Assembly (NCBI RefSeq): GCF_036231945.1
Contig: NZ_CP109599.1
Coordinates: 1,054,001-1,118,000, forward strand
Reading direction: 5' to 3'
DNA length: 64,000 bases
DNA from: Streptomyces sp. NBC_01429
GTDB taxonomy: Bacteria > Actinomycetota > Actinomycetes > Streptomycetales > Streptomycetaceae
In this document: positions 54,589 to 63,796 of the stretch, in pieces
Layout: the number at the start of each line of letters is the position of its first letter
Numbering within the stretch: the stretch's first letter is position 1
The notes under the pieces: generated by a model
Told to the model about the DNA's origin: nothing
Database searches by the model: none
What the model saw: only the letters and a program-made list of their open reading frames with translations
Made by a program: the position numbers and the translations under genes

Positions 54589-54943
54589 GCATCACCGCTT
54601 CGAGGAGGGACCGGTCGGGGAGGGCGGCGCGCACGATGGGCGCGCGCGATTCGACCAGCTCGGTCGCGAGGAGTTCGGTCAGCAGCGCGGTCACCACGCT
54701 GAAGGGCAGGCTGAGATAGGCCGACAGCTCGGCCACGGACAGCGGAGCCCGGCAGAGCCGCAGGATGCTGGCCTGCTCCGGCGGGACCATGGGCGACGCT
54801 TCCACCCGCGCCACGATCATGGTGACCAGGTCGAGGGACGCGCGTTCGGTGCCGTCGGGGCCGCCGGTGATCACGTACAGCCGCTCGGGGTCCGAGACGT
54901 CCGCGTCGGGCCGCCGTCGTTCTCGCTGGGGAGGGATATTCAT
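54569..54943 (-). CDS. cvnC: Conservon DUF742 protein (CvnC)
   Basis: 124 residues, DUF742 family. RLYVITGGPDGTERASLDLVTMI, then a winged-helix-like part (EQASILRLCRAPLSVAELSAYLSLPFSVVTALLTELLATELV). ATG overlaps the cvnB stop by four bases and the gene overlaps cvnD by twenty. Confidence 0.94.
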   Translation of the reverse strand: MNIPPQRERRRPDADVSDPERLYVITGGPDGTERASLDLVTMIVARVEASPMVPPEQASILRLCRAPLSVAELSAYLSLPFSVVTALLTELLATELVESRAPIVRAALPDRSLLEAVMHGLQKL

Positions 54944-55347
54944 CCGGCCTGCCCGTCGTGGCGCGGCGGGCTCGTGAGGTGGGCGCCGATCCGCACGACC
55001 ATGTCCCGCATCCGGGCACCGACCAGCCCGGCGTCCACCGTGTCGGCGGCGAGGACCGCGAGGTAGGCGCCGGCGCCCGCTTCCATCAGGTAGAAGAAGC
55101 CTCCGCCGATCTCGATGACGACGAGCCGCATCCGGCCGTCGCTGCCGGGGATCTCGACGGCCACGGCGGCGGCCAGGCTCTGGAGCCCGGCGCAGGCCGC
55201 CGCGAGCCGGTCGGCCGCGTCCGGGTCGCCGCCGTGCCGGGCGATCCTGAGCCCGTCGGCGGAGAGCACCACGATCTGGTGGATCTGCGGCACCCCGTCG
55301 GCCAGCTCCTTGAGCATCCAGTCCATGTTCGCCCGCTGCTGGATCAC
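54940..55347 (-). CDS. cvnB: Conservon Roadblock/LC7 protein (CvnB)
   Basis: 135 residues. MDWMLKELADGVPQIHQIVVLSADGLRIA, QSLAAAVAVEI and GGGFFYLMEAGAGAYLAVLA match Roadblock/LC7 domains, regulators of the small GTPase. GTG 55347 overlaps the cvnA stop by four bases. Confidence 0.93.
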   Translation of the reverse strand: MIQQRANMDWMLKELADGVPQIHQIVVLSADGLRIARHGGDPDAADRLAAACAGLQSLAAAVAVEIPGSDGRMRLVVIEIGGGFFYLMEAGAGAYLAVLAADTVDAGLVGARMRDMVVRIGAHLTSPPRHDGQAG

Positions 55348-57038
55348 TTCAGATCTCCCTTGCCCCACACATCGTCGGATTCGCCGCGGTCGCCTGGCCG
55401 GTCCGGCGGCTGTGCTGTCCCGGCCGACGGCTCCTGGGGGGTGCCGTTGACCGCCTTCGTGAACGCGTCGAGCCAGATACCGGGGCCCGGCTTCTTCTCC
55501 GCCGTGCCCTCCTGGCCCGCGCCCTGGTCGTGGGTACGGGCGGAGTCCCGCCGCTGGGCCGGAGCGCCGAACGCGCCCGCCGGGGACGCCCCGTCCACGC
55601 CGCCGGGGGCGGAGGTGCGGCCGCCCGTGCGGCCGTTGTTCACCAGCCCCAGGTTGTGCGAGCCGAGCGGGGCGCGGCCGCGGCTGCGCCGCTGGGGCAG
55701 TCCGTTGTCCGTCCACTCGGTCACCACGGGAATGTCGTCCTCCATGGCCGGGACCACGACCGGGGCCGTCCGCTGGGGGCCCGTGACGGGCCGGGGCGGC
55801 CGGTTCGCGGGCCGGAGCATGTCCGTGGTGGGCAGGTCGTTGGTGCTGCCCTTGGGACCAGCCGAGGCGCCGATGCCATGGGCGATACCGGGCGCGGGAC
55901 CGGTGGTCACGACGTCGCGCGGCACGATGAGGACGGCGCGGACCCCGCCGTACGCCGACTGCCGCAGCGAGACCTGGAGGTTGTACATCTGGCAGAGCCG
56001 GCCGACCACGGCCATGCCGAGCCTCGGGGTCTCGCCGAGGTCGTTGAGGTCGATGCCGGCCTGGGCCTGGGCGAGCATGCGTTCGGCCCTGGCCCGCGCC
56101 TCCTCGCTGAGGCTGACGCCGCCGTCCTCGATCTCGATCGCGATGCCGGTCTGCACCTCGACCGCGGTGACATGGACGCGGGTCTGCGGCGGCGAGTAGC
56201 GGGTGGCGTTGTCGAGGAGTTCGGCGCAGGCGTGGATGAGCGGTTCGACGGCCGTGCCGATGATGGCGACCTTGGCGATCGAGTGCAGATCGACGCGCTG
56301 GTACTCCAGGATCCGGGACATCGCGCCGCGCAACACGCTGAACAGCGGTACGGGCTTGGGCCATTGGCGGCCGGGGCGGGCTTTGCCGAGTACGGCGATG
56401 CTGTCAGCGAGCCGGCCGATCAGCGCCGTGCCGTGGTCGATGCGCAGCAGGTCGTCGAAGACTTCGGGGTTGCGGCCGTGGGCCTCCTCCATCTCCCGCA
56501 GCTCGCTGGCCTGTTGGTGCACGATGGACTGCACGCGGCGGGCGATGTTCACGAAGGAGCGCTGCGCGGACTCGCGCATGGCCTCCTCGTCATCGACGAT
56601 CTGGAGTACGGAGCGGAGCAAGGAGCGCTGCGCCGCGGGCAGTTCGCGGTAGCGCTCGTCGCCGTCCACGACGGCGCGCATCACTTCCATGGGCGATTCG
56701 CCCTGCCGGAGCCGGTGGATGGCGGCCGGCATCAGTTCCTTGCCGAGCCGGACCGTCTCCTCGTCGTGCTCGGCGAGCCGCCACTCCAGCGCGGCGATGC
56801 GGTGGGCGTGCTGCTCGCGCAGGGCGGCGATGGTGCCCCGGCGACGGGACAACTCGCGTGCGCACCAGGCGAACAGACCGATCGCGAACGCGCCGTACAG
56901 CGCGAGCGGTATGCGCGCGTCCTCCGGCACGAGCGCCACCGCCGCCGCCGTGGCGCCGATCAGCAGAACGACGGGGAGTACCAGCGCGCGCACGATGGGT
57001 GACGCTTGATCATTCGGGGGTGCTTCAACACGAACCAT
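55344..57038 (-). CDS. cvnA: Conservon sensor histidine-kinase-like protein (CvnA)
   Basis: 564 residues. Two N-terminal membrane segments (ALVLPVVLLIGATAAAVAL; ALYGAFAIGLFAWCA), a coiled-coil-like region, and a GHKL ATPase with N-box HACAELLDNATRYS and G1 IEDGGVS, G2 GMAVVGRLC. The last 200 residues are Pro/Gly-rich and low-complexity. There is no standard phosphoacceptor H-box, as in other CvnA. First gene of cvnA-B-C-D-E. Confidence 0.93.
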   Translation of the reverse strand: MVRVEAPPNDQASPIVRALVLPVVLLIGATAAAVALVPEDARIPLALYGAFAIGLFAWCARELSRRRGTIAALREQHAHRIAALEWRLAEHDEETVRLGKELMPAAIHRLRQGESPMEVMRAVVDGDERYRELPAAQRSLLRSVLQIVDDEEAMRESAQRSFVNIARRVQSIVHQQASELREMEEAHGRNPEVFDDLLRIDHGTALIGRLADSIAVLGKARPGRQWPKPVPLFSVLRGAMSRILEYQRVDLHSIAKVAIIGTAVEPLIHACAELLDNATRYSPPQTRVHVTAVEVQTGIAIEIEDGGVSLSEEARARAERMLAQAQAGIDLNDLGETPRLGMAVVGRLCQMYNLQVSLRQSAYGGVRAVLIVPRDVVTTGPAPGIAHGIGASAGPKGSTNDLPTTDMLRPANRPPRPVTGPQRTAPVVVPAMEDDIPVVTEWTDNGLPQRRSRGRAPLGSHNLGLVNNGRTGGRTSAPGGVDGASPAGAFGAPAQRRDSARTHDQGAGQEGTAEKKPGPGIWLDAFTKAVNGTPQEPSAGTAQPPDRPGDRGESDDVWGKGDLK

Positions 57039-57300
57039 GTAAGCCCTCTGGCGGTCGATTCAGGTCGGATAATTCGCACAATCACGGAACCTGGGGGAAC
57101 AAGTGCCTGATTACGTATCAACTCGGCGCGCTCCGCGAGAGCTTAGCCCGCCTCACGCGCCACTTCGGCGTATTCGCGCAACCTCCTGCACGGGCCACAC
57201 CATCGGGCATACACTCGCGCATTTGCACGCAGTGCTGCCGCCGGGGCACGAAGCGTGACGACTTCCGTACGAGTGGCGAACACCCGGCCGGAAAACGCGA

Positions 57301-57332
57301 CAGGGGCCGCTCCCTTGCGGGAACGGCCCCTG
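57301..57332. terminator. Hairpin downstream of the next Roadblock gene
   Basis: caggggccg and cggcccctg with inner tccc/ggga. It lies just after the end (57351) of the minus-strand Roadblock gene. The rest of the 57039-57300 strip is the conservon promoter region; nothing else was recognised. Confidence 0.7.
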
Positions 57333-57350
57333 CGGGGGCGGGTGGTGCGG

Positions 57351-57749
57351 TCAGGAAGGTACGTCCGCCGCGAGGAGAGCGAGGAGTTCCTCGACGATCG
57401 CGGGTGACTCGCGCTGGAGCGCGGCGACATCGATGCCCTCGTCGCCGAGGATGGAGAGCAGCGCCCGGTCGCCCACCGAGAGGACGACGATCTGACCGCC
57501 GCCGCAGCGGATGACCACATCACGCAGCGAACCGGCGTCCGCCTGCTGGGCCATCCGCGCGCCGAGCCCCAGGGTCGCCGCGGCGAGAGCCGCGATCGCC
57601 TCGGGCTGGGCGGTGTCGGTGTCGGCGGCCACCAGCAGGCCGTCGGCCGTGGAGAGGACGCTTTCCGACACTCCCATCACCCTCTCCCGCAGCGAGGCCA
57701 GCACATCGACGAGAGGGGCGGGAGAAGTGGCGGACGAGTGTGCGTGCAT
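57351..57749 (-). CDS. Roadblock/LC7 domain protein
   Basis: 132 residues from ATG 57749 (AAGGAG 8 bases upstream). DVLASLRERVMGVSESVLSTADGLLVAAD and DVVIRCGGGQIVVLSVGDRALLSILG fit the Roadblock/LC7 fold. It is separated from the conservon by a hairpin and 300 bases and may add to or modulate the CvnB-CvnD complex. Confidence 0.88.
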   Translation of the reverse strand: MHAHSSATSPAPLVDVLASLRERVMGVSESVLSTADGLLVAADTDTAQPEAIAALAAATLGLGARMAQQADAGSLRDVVIRCGGGQIVVLSVGDRALLSILGDEGIDVAALQRESPAIVEELLALLAADVPS

Positions 57750-57897
57750 GGTGTGCGCTCCTTGGTGATGATCCGGCCGAGGGACGTGCCGTGGGGCGTC
57801 GTACACGGGCTCGGTCCCAGGACCTGATTTCCGGGTCCCGAGTCCGCGATCCTGAGTCCGCGGTTGCGAGTCCGCGGTTCCGAGCCGCTTCGGCCCG

Positions 57898-58854
57898 CTA
57901 TAAGCCGGCCTGCGGTGCGGTCGGTTCCGGTCCGCCGGACACGCGCGGCTCGTCACCGGCCTGCCGTGCCGGACGTCCACCGGGGACGCGGCGCGGCAGC
58001 GAGGCGGCGGGTACGGGGGACGGCGCGGGCGCCGGGGACCGGCCGTCCCCGACGACGCGCGGCGCGGTGCTCGGCCGGCCGATGGGCGCGCGGCCCTCCC
58101 ACTGGACGAGCCCGAGGTCGTTCATACGGATCAGATCGACCATCACGCCGAACAGGCCCCGTCCCAGCGTGAACGCCAGGTCCCGGGACGTGCGACGGCC
58201 GTTGGCGAGGGCGAGCACGGCCCGGTAGCGATCGGGCAGCCGCTCGGCCCTGACGTCGGCGCGTCCGGCCGGCCGGGTCTTCACCCTGGCCAGTTCCGCC
58301 GGCGATCCCCACTGCCGGGACACCAGGGCCAGCCTGCGCGCCGTCTCCTCCGCGACGGCCTGTGGCTCGACACCGTGCCTGGTCAGCACGGTCGGAGCCG
58401 GATCGCCGACCTCCCACTCGCCGGGGCCGCCGAGGGCCAGGGCGAACGCGCCCTCGAAGACGGTCCCGGCACAGACGATCTCCAGTTCGGCCGCGCCGAC
58501 GCGCCCCTGCGCGACCAGCGCGGCACCGAGGCCGTCGAGGTCGCGGACGGCGGTGAGTCCGGCCGCCCAGCCCTCGTCGTCGACGCGGCCCGACTTGAGC
58601 AGGGCGGACTCGACGGACGGAGTGCCCGGGGTCTCGATGGCGTGGATCAGCCCGGCACGCAGATGAATCGTTCCGCCAGGGGTGCCGGAGAGCCGTACGG
58701 TGCCACTGAACCCGTCCTGGCGCAGCCGCAGCAGCAGCGCGGGAACGTTGCGCGGCGAGCCGCCGCGTACCGGACGGCCCCCTTCCGCGCCCGCGTCCCG
58801 CTCCGTACCCGTGCCCCGCTCCGTACCCCGGGGGCCGGGACCGCCTGCCGTCAT
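57898..58854 (-). CDS. DUF4388/PatA-like regulatory protein
   Basis: 318 residues. NVPALLLRLRQDGFSGTVRLSGTPGGTIHLRAGLIHAIETPGTPSVESALLKSGRVDDEGW is typical of the DUF4388 (PATAN-like) domain of MglA/Roadblock-linked regulators; a helical middle part has a winged-helix-like ADVRAERLPDRYRAVLALANGRRTSRDLAFTLGRG. Pro-rich end. The ATG overlaps the upstream gene's stop by four bases. Confidence 0.8.
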   Translation of the reverse strand: MTAGGPGPRGTERGTGTERDAGAEGGRPVRGGSPRNVPALLLRLRQDGFSGTVRLSGTPGGTIHLRAGLIHAIETPGTPSVESALLKSGRVDDEGWAAGLTAVRDLDGLGAALVAQGRVGAAELEIVCAGTVFEGAFALALGGPGEWEVGDPAPTVLTRHGVEPQAVAEETARRLALVSRQWGSPAELARVKTRPAGRADVRAERLPDRYRAVLALANGRRTSRDLAFTLGRGLFGVMVDLIRMNDLGLVQWEGRAPIGRPSTAPRVVGDGRSPAPAPSPVPAASLPRRVPGGRPARQAGDEPRVSGGPEPTAPQAGL

Positions 58855-59210
58855 GCCAGCACACCTTCCACATGGCCGTTCAACTGCCGCAGGGCCAGCG
58901 CGAGATTCGTCCGGTCACGGTCCAGGGCCGCGACGAGGAGCAAGGGGTCTCCGGCGCGCCGCACGGTCCGCACCACGTGGTAGTGGCGCGCGGTCGTCAC
59001 GATGACGCTCTCCAGCTCGCCGCCGTCGCCCGCCGGGCCCACCCGGTCGGTGATCACGGCTGCCAGTTCCGCCGTGTCCGCTCCGTCGCCGGCCGCCCGC
59101 GCGTCACCGACCGCGCAGTAGGTGAGTCCGGTCACCGCGTCCACCAGCGCGGCTCCGACGACTCCGGGTGTCTCCAGGAGCCTGGACAGGGATGCCTCCA
59201 GGGTTGACAC
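58851..59210 (-). CDS. Roadblock/LC7-like protein
   Basis: 119 residues from GTG 59210, because AAGGGGG at 59216-59222 gives the right spacing; ATG 59225 would place that ribosome site inside the gene. LSRLLETPGVVGAALVDAVTGLTYCAVG and HYHVVRTVRRAGDPLLLVAALDRDRTNLALALRQL are very like the protein encoded divergently at 59359, so these are paralogues. Confidence 0.82.
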   Translation of the reverse strand: MSTLEASLSRLLETPGVVGAALVDAVTGLTYCAVGDARAAGDGADTAELAAVITDRVGPAGDGGELESVIVTTARHYHVVRTVRRAGDPLLLVAALDRDRTNLALALRQLNGHVEGVLA

Positions 59211-59358
59211 GTGCACCCCCTTCATTTTAAGACAGATTACACAGTAGCCTAGTCTGTAACTTGCTTTTTGGTGACCACTCTTGGCGTCTTTTGTCCCCTT
59301 GGCTGTTCGGCCACTACGGACGACCGACCGCCGTCAGTCTGAGGAAACAGGACCCACG

Positions 59359-59724
59359 ATGAACCTTGAGACCGCGCTCAAAGAGGCCATGACCATTGAG
59401 GGCGCCATCGGTGTGGCGGCGGTCGACTACGAGAGCGGGATGTCGCTCGGACTCCTCGGCGGCGGGAAGGATCTCGACCTGGAGATCGCCGCGGCCGGAA
59501 ACACCGAGGTCGTGCGCGCCAAGGCGCGCACCCTGGCCACGCTGGACATCGACGACGTCGTGGAGGACATCCTGATCACCCTCGGCAAGCAGTACCACCT
59601 GATCCGCCCGCTGTCCTCCAGTCACGGCTCGCTCTTCCTCTACCTGGCGCTCGACCGCTCGCGCGCCAATCTGGCGCTGGCGCGGCACAATCTGCGGCGC
59701 ATCGAGAACGAGTTGGAGATCTGA
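59359..59724 (+). CDS. Roadblock/LC7-like protein
   Basis: 121 residues. LETALKEAMTIEGAIGVAAVDYESGMSLGLLGG and QYHLIRPLSSSHGSLFLYLALDRSRANLALARHNLRRIE share the closing LxxALDRxRxNLALA block with the divergent neighbour. ATG 59359 has AGGA 6-9 bases upstream. The 134-base region between the pair is AT-rich and probably holds both promoters. Confidence 0.87.
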   Translation: MNLETALKEAMTIEGAIGVAAVDYESGMSLGLLGGGKDLDLEIAAAGNTEVVRAKARTLATLDIDDVVEDILITLGKQYHLIRPLSSSHGSLFLYLALDRSRANLALARHNLRRIENELEI

Positions 59725-59753
59725 GCCCGGGTACGGACGACGCGGGGCGAAGA

Positions 59754-61638
59754 GTGGGTGAGGGGCGGGCCGGTTGGCTACGGGTACCGGTGGGGGCCGA
59801 CTCCGCGCGGTGGACGACCCGGGGGCGCTGCCGACGGGTGCTGTTCGTCGTCCACAACGTGACCTCGGCGACCCGGCTCCTCGATGTGCTGCCGCTGTTC
59901 CGTGACGATCTGCGGGTGCAGGCGCTCGCCACCTGCACCGGATCCTCGCCGTTCCAGTCGGGCGTGGCCGAGTTGCTGGCCAGGACCGGACTGCCCGTCC
60001 TGCCGTGGGAGCAAGCGCGCGAGCTCCCGGTGGAGCTGGCGATCTCGGCGAGTTTCGGCGGCGAACTGCACTGCCTTGACGCGAAGTTGGCTGTTCTCTC
60101 GCACGGTGTTGGCTACAATAAGAGGCTGGCCACACCGGACACCGGACACCGGACACCGGACACCGGACACCGGACGCCTTTCGCCCGACAGCGCCGTGCC
60201 TGTCGCGCCCGCTGCCGCCGTGCCGCCGCCGGTCTTCGGGCTGTCCCGCGAGTGGGCGCTCGCGGACGGCTCCCCCGTCGCCGACGCGCTGGTCCTCTCG
60301 CACCCCGAGCAGCTCGAACGGCTGCGCGCCGCCTGCCCGGAGGCGGTCCCGACCGCCGTCGTCGCCGGCGACCCCTGTTTCGACCGGATACTGGCCGCGC
60401 TGCCCTACCGGGAACGCTTCCGGCGCGCCCTCGACGTACGGCCCGGACAGCGGCTCGTCCTGCTGAACTCGACCTGGAACCCGGACTCCCTGTTCGGTGA
60501 CGGCGGCGCCGACGACGTCCTGCCCACGCTGCTGCCCCGGCTGACCGCCGAACTGCCCGCCGACGAGTACCGGGTGGCGGCCGTGCTGCACCCCAATATC
60601 TGGCACGGTCACGGTCCCGGGCAGATCCGCGCCTGGCTGGACCGGGCCCGGCGCGGTGGCCTGGCGCTGGTGGATCCGCTGGAGAGCTGGCGTCAGGCGC
60701 TCATCGCGGCGGACGTGATCATCGGGGACGGGGGCTCCGTCAGCTACTACGGGGCCGCTCTCGGCACCCCCGTGCTGCTGGGCGCCGCGTCGGCGGCCGG
60801 GCTAGACGCCACGTCCCCCGTCGCCGCGTTCGTACGGCAGGCGCCCCGGCTCTCCCCGTACGCCCCGCTGCGGACACAACTCGACGCCCTGCTGCCGGAA
60901 GGCACCGGCCCCGGCCCCGGCCGGCCGTCGCCCACGGGGCACGAGCCGGGGCCGGCCGAGCTGGTCTCGTCGGTGCCGGGCGAGGCGGCGGCGCTGCTGC
61001 GCCACCACTTCTACCGGCTCATCGGGATCCCGGAGCCCGGGGAGCCCGCCCTGTTCGACCCGCTGCCGCTGCCCGCGTACGAGCGGACCGTCAGGTCCAC
61101 CCCGATGCGGGTGGTGACACGGCTGCGGGAGACGGGTGAGGTCGAGGTCGGCCGCTACGCGGATCCGCGGTCGGAGCCGGCGGGCGAGGGCGATACGCAC
61201 ACCGCCGTGCACGAGGACACCCTCGACCCCGGCCGGCTGGCCCTGGCCGATGTCATCGTCCGGGACGGCGCGGCCGACGACCCCCGGTTCGGCGGTCCCG
61301 AGCAGTGGACCGCCGAGGTGCTGGCCCGCCATCCGCACTGCGCCCTGGCCGCGTTCCTCACCGACGGCGGCGACTGCCTGGTCCGCACGCGCGGCACCGA
61401 CCGGCGCGGCGGAGGCGGAGCCGGGACGCTGCTGCGTCTCTGCGGGCCCTCCCCGGGCGCCGATCCCGCCGCGTATGTCTCGGCGCTGTACGCCCTGCTC
61501 GCCTCGGGGCTACGGGTGGCGGACCTGGCGGCGAACGGGCTGACGGTGCGGACGGGCGGGCGCGTCCACCAGGTCTCGGTCACTCCCGCCGTGCGGCCCG
61601 ACTCCTCCCTCGCTCCTGTCACTCCTCCGTCGCGCTGA
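59754..61638 (+). pseudogene. Glycosyltransferase/CDP-glycerol-transferase-like gene, frame broken at a (caccgga)6 tract
   Basis: Two conserved halves in different frames. From GTG 59754 to about 60132 the frame reads RRVLFVVHNVTSATRLLDVLPLF...LAVLSHGVGYNKRL; from about 60175 the +1-shifted frame reads VFGLSREWALADG...LLNSTWNPDSLFG...DVIIGDGGSVSYYGAALGTPVLLG to the stop at 61638. The break falls in a 42-base run of six heptamers. Removal of one unit, or gain of two, would fuse the halves into about 625 residues. The C-terminal half resembles GT-B/glycerophosphotransferases often mislabelled translation initiation factor. It could be phase-variable, an assembly error or a decayed gene. Confidence 0.78.
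60133..60174. repeat. Heptanucleotide tandem repeat (caccgga)x6
   Basis: Six perfect copies of caccgga. The unit length of 7 means each gain or loss shifts the frame by one. It lies exactly where the gene's reading frame changes. In frame it would encode TPDTGHR repeats. Confidence 0.95.
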
Positions 61639-63796
61639 GGCAGCGCTCGCGCAGGGCCCGCAGATGGACCAGATGGTAGGCGGCCCTCTCCTCGTCCAGC
61701 GTGGCCGTGGCCTCGTCGATCAGCGGCAGCGCACCGGCCGGATCGCCCTCGGCCAGATGCGTCTCCGCGAGATCGGTGAGCGTCCGGGCGGTGTTGTACG
61801 CCTCGCCCTCGGCGCGGAAGTACCGCAGCGCAGCGTCCAGCCGGATGTGGGCGCCGGTGAAGTCGCCGAGGCCGCGCAAGGCCCGGCCACGGTGCCGTTC
61901 GAGCAGGGCCAGGGCGCGGGGCACCTCGCGGGCTCCCTCGTCCTGCGGGCCGATCAGCCCGAGGACCGCCGCGGCCTCCTCGAAGCAGGCGTACGCCTCC
62001 CGCCAGCGCCACTGGCGCAGCCTCAGCAGCCCCAGCGACTCGACCGCCGACGCCTGGCCCAGCCGGTGCCCGGACTCCTCCTCGGCCCGTGCCGCCGACC
62101 GCAGTCGGACCTCGGCCTCCTCGTACTCCAGCAGCTCCATCAGGTCGAGCCCGAGCAGTGAGTGCATCCGGCCGGCCGACCGCGTGCCCCGGCCGTGGGC
62201 CTCCGCGACCCGCACCCCGGCCCGGAGCGCGGGCAGCACCTCGTCGTGATGGCCCGCCTTGAGCTGGAGCGGCCAGAGCGCCTGGCACAGCTGGTACACG
62301 GAGTCCGGGTCTCCGGACTCCTCGGCGGCCAGGGCCGCTTGGACGAGATTGCCCAGCTCGTCCGCCAGGGCGGTGAGCGCCTCGCCCTCTCCCCCGTACG
62401 GCGACGGGCTCTCCCGCAGCTCGTCGTAGAGCGGGCCGATCGCCCACCCCCGGGGCAGCGCGGCGAGCCGGGCGCGGGCCGCGAAGCGCGCGTACCAGCG
62501 CACCGAGCGGGCCAGGGCCGCCGCACAGGCCGCGATCCGGTCCTCGCGGAAGGCGGCCGACTCGGCGTGCTCGCGGACCACGGGACGGTAGCGGTAGCGG
62601 TCGGTGTCCCCCGGCTCCAGGAGCTGCCGGTCCGCCAGCTCGCCGAGGGCCCGTACGGCTTCGGCCTCCGTGATTCCGAGCGTGTGGGCGACCACGGCGG
62701 GGCCGAACGCCGGCCACTCGCGCAGTGACATCAGCCGGTAGACCCTGGCGACGCCGGGCTCCAGCGCGCGATAGGCGCTCTCGACCGCGACGCGGACGGG
62801 GTCGGCTTCGGACACGGTGGGTGCCTCCTCCGGTCGGCGGGTGCCGGACTGCGCGCGGAACTCGCCCGGACCGCCCGGAGCGCCCGGACCGGTCAGCCGG
62901 GGTACGGCGGCACGCAGCGCGTACGGCGAGCCGGCGCAGCGCTCCAGCACGCGCGGCAGCACGGCACGGGCCTCGGCCATGGCGCGCTTCCCCGCGAGGT
63001 CGGTGAGCAGCCGCAGCGCGTCCTTGTCGGAGAGCGGTCCGACGGGGATCGCGAGCGCGTCGAGACCGGTCGGCGGACGGCGCGCGACGACCAGGGTGAA
63101 GACCCCGGGCGCGGAGGTGAGCACGGCCCTGATCTGCGCGGCCGAGTGGGCGTGGTCGAGCACGACGAGGAGACGGCGGTCGGCCACACAGCGCCGGAAG
63201 GACTCCTTGCGGCCCGCCGTGTCCCGCGGTATCTCCTCGTCCCTCATGCCCAGGTCGGCGAGCAGGCCGCGCAGCAGCGCCGAGGGGTCCAGAGCGGTCC
63301 CCGACGAGGCGCCGCGCAGATCCGCGTAGAGCATGCCGCCCGGGAAGAGGTCCGCCTCGCGGCTTCCCCAGTGGATGGCGAGCGTGCTCGTGCCGATGCC
63401 CTCGGGGCCGTGGACCACCGCGACCTTCGGCCGCCCGTCGGCCTTGCGCGTGGCCTCCCGGCGCAGCAGGCGCATCGCGGTCTGACGGTTGGTGAAGAAG
63501 CGGACGGACGGCGGCAGCGACGGTATGGAATCGGCGGTCCCCGGGCCCGGTGCCGTACGGGCGAAGGCCGCCCAGGCGCGGGCGAGCGCGGGATCGCGCG
63601 ACACTCCCTCGTGGACCAGCCGCGCCACGGCCGACAGCTCCTCGGGGCCGGCGGGTGCGGTCACCTCACGACCCGCGATCCGCCGGACCAGGCCGCCGGC
63701 CGACTCCCAGGCCCACTTCCCGGCCTCATTGGCCATCCCCAGGCCCACTGCGCCCAGCACAGCGGTGATCGCCGCCAGTGACATGGGATCCAGCAT
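61619..63796 (-). CDS. STAND-type NTPase-like protein with TPR region, degenerate P-loop
   Basis: 725 residues. P-loop region VAVVHGPEGIGTSTLAI has Thr136 where Walker A lysine is expected; Walker B-like RRLLVVLDHAH (D214); GSPYALRAAVPRL and RVYRLMSL fit the helical part of AfsR/NB-ARC-like proteins. The second half, from about residue 430, is TPR-like helices. No SARP-type DNA-binding domain at the N-terminus. ATG 63796 has GGGGAG 7 bases upstream. It overlaps the end of the convergent pseudogene by twenty bases. Role unknown. Confidence 0.85.
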   Translation of the reverse strand: MLDPMSLAAITAVLGAVGLGMANEAGKWAWESAGGLVRRIAGREVTAPAGPEELSAVARLVHEGVSRDPALARAWAAFARTAPGPGTADSIPSLPPSVRFFTNRQTAMRLLRREATRKADGRPKVAVVHGPEGIGTSTLAIHWGSREADLFPGGMLYADLRGASSGTALDPSALLRGLLADLGMRDEEIPRDTAGRKESFRRCVADRRLLVVLDHAHSAAQIRAVLTSAPGVFTLVVARRPPTGLDALAIPVGPLSDKDALRLLTDLAGKRAMAEARAVLPRVLERCAGSPYALRAAVPRLTGPGAPGGPGEFRAQSGTRRPEEAPTVSEADPVRVAVESAYRALEPGVARVYRLMSLREWPAFGPAVVAHTLGITEAEAVRALGELADRQLLEPGDTDRYRYRPVVREHAESAAFREDRIAACAAALARSVRWYARFAARARLAALPRGWAIGPLYDELRESPSPYGGEGEALTALADELGNLVQAALAAEESGDPDSVYQLCQALWPLQLKAGHHDEVLPALRAGVRVAEAHGRGTRSAGRMHSLLGLDLMELLEYEEAEVRLRSAARAEEESGHRLGQASAVESLGLLRLRQWRWREAYACFEEAAAVLGLIGPQDEGAREVPRALALLERHRGRALRGLGDFTGAHIRLDAALRYFRAEGEAYNTARTLTDLAETHLAEGDPAGALPLIDEATATLDEERAAYHLVHLRALRERCLSATEE

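Noticed and set aside
60133..60174. A CRISPR-like or minisatellite array
   Set aside because: Units are 7 bases with no spacers; it is a simple tandem repeat inside a coding region.
60100..60180. Programmed ribosomal frameshift at the repeat
   Set aside because: No slippery heptamer or downstream structure of the known types is seen; repeat-length change explains the frame better.
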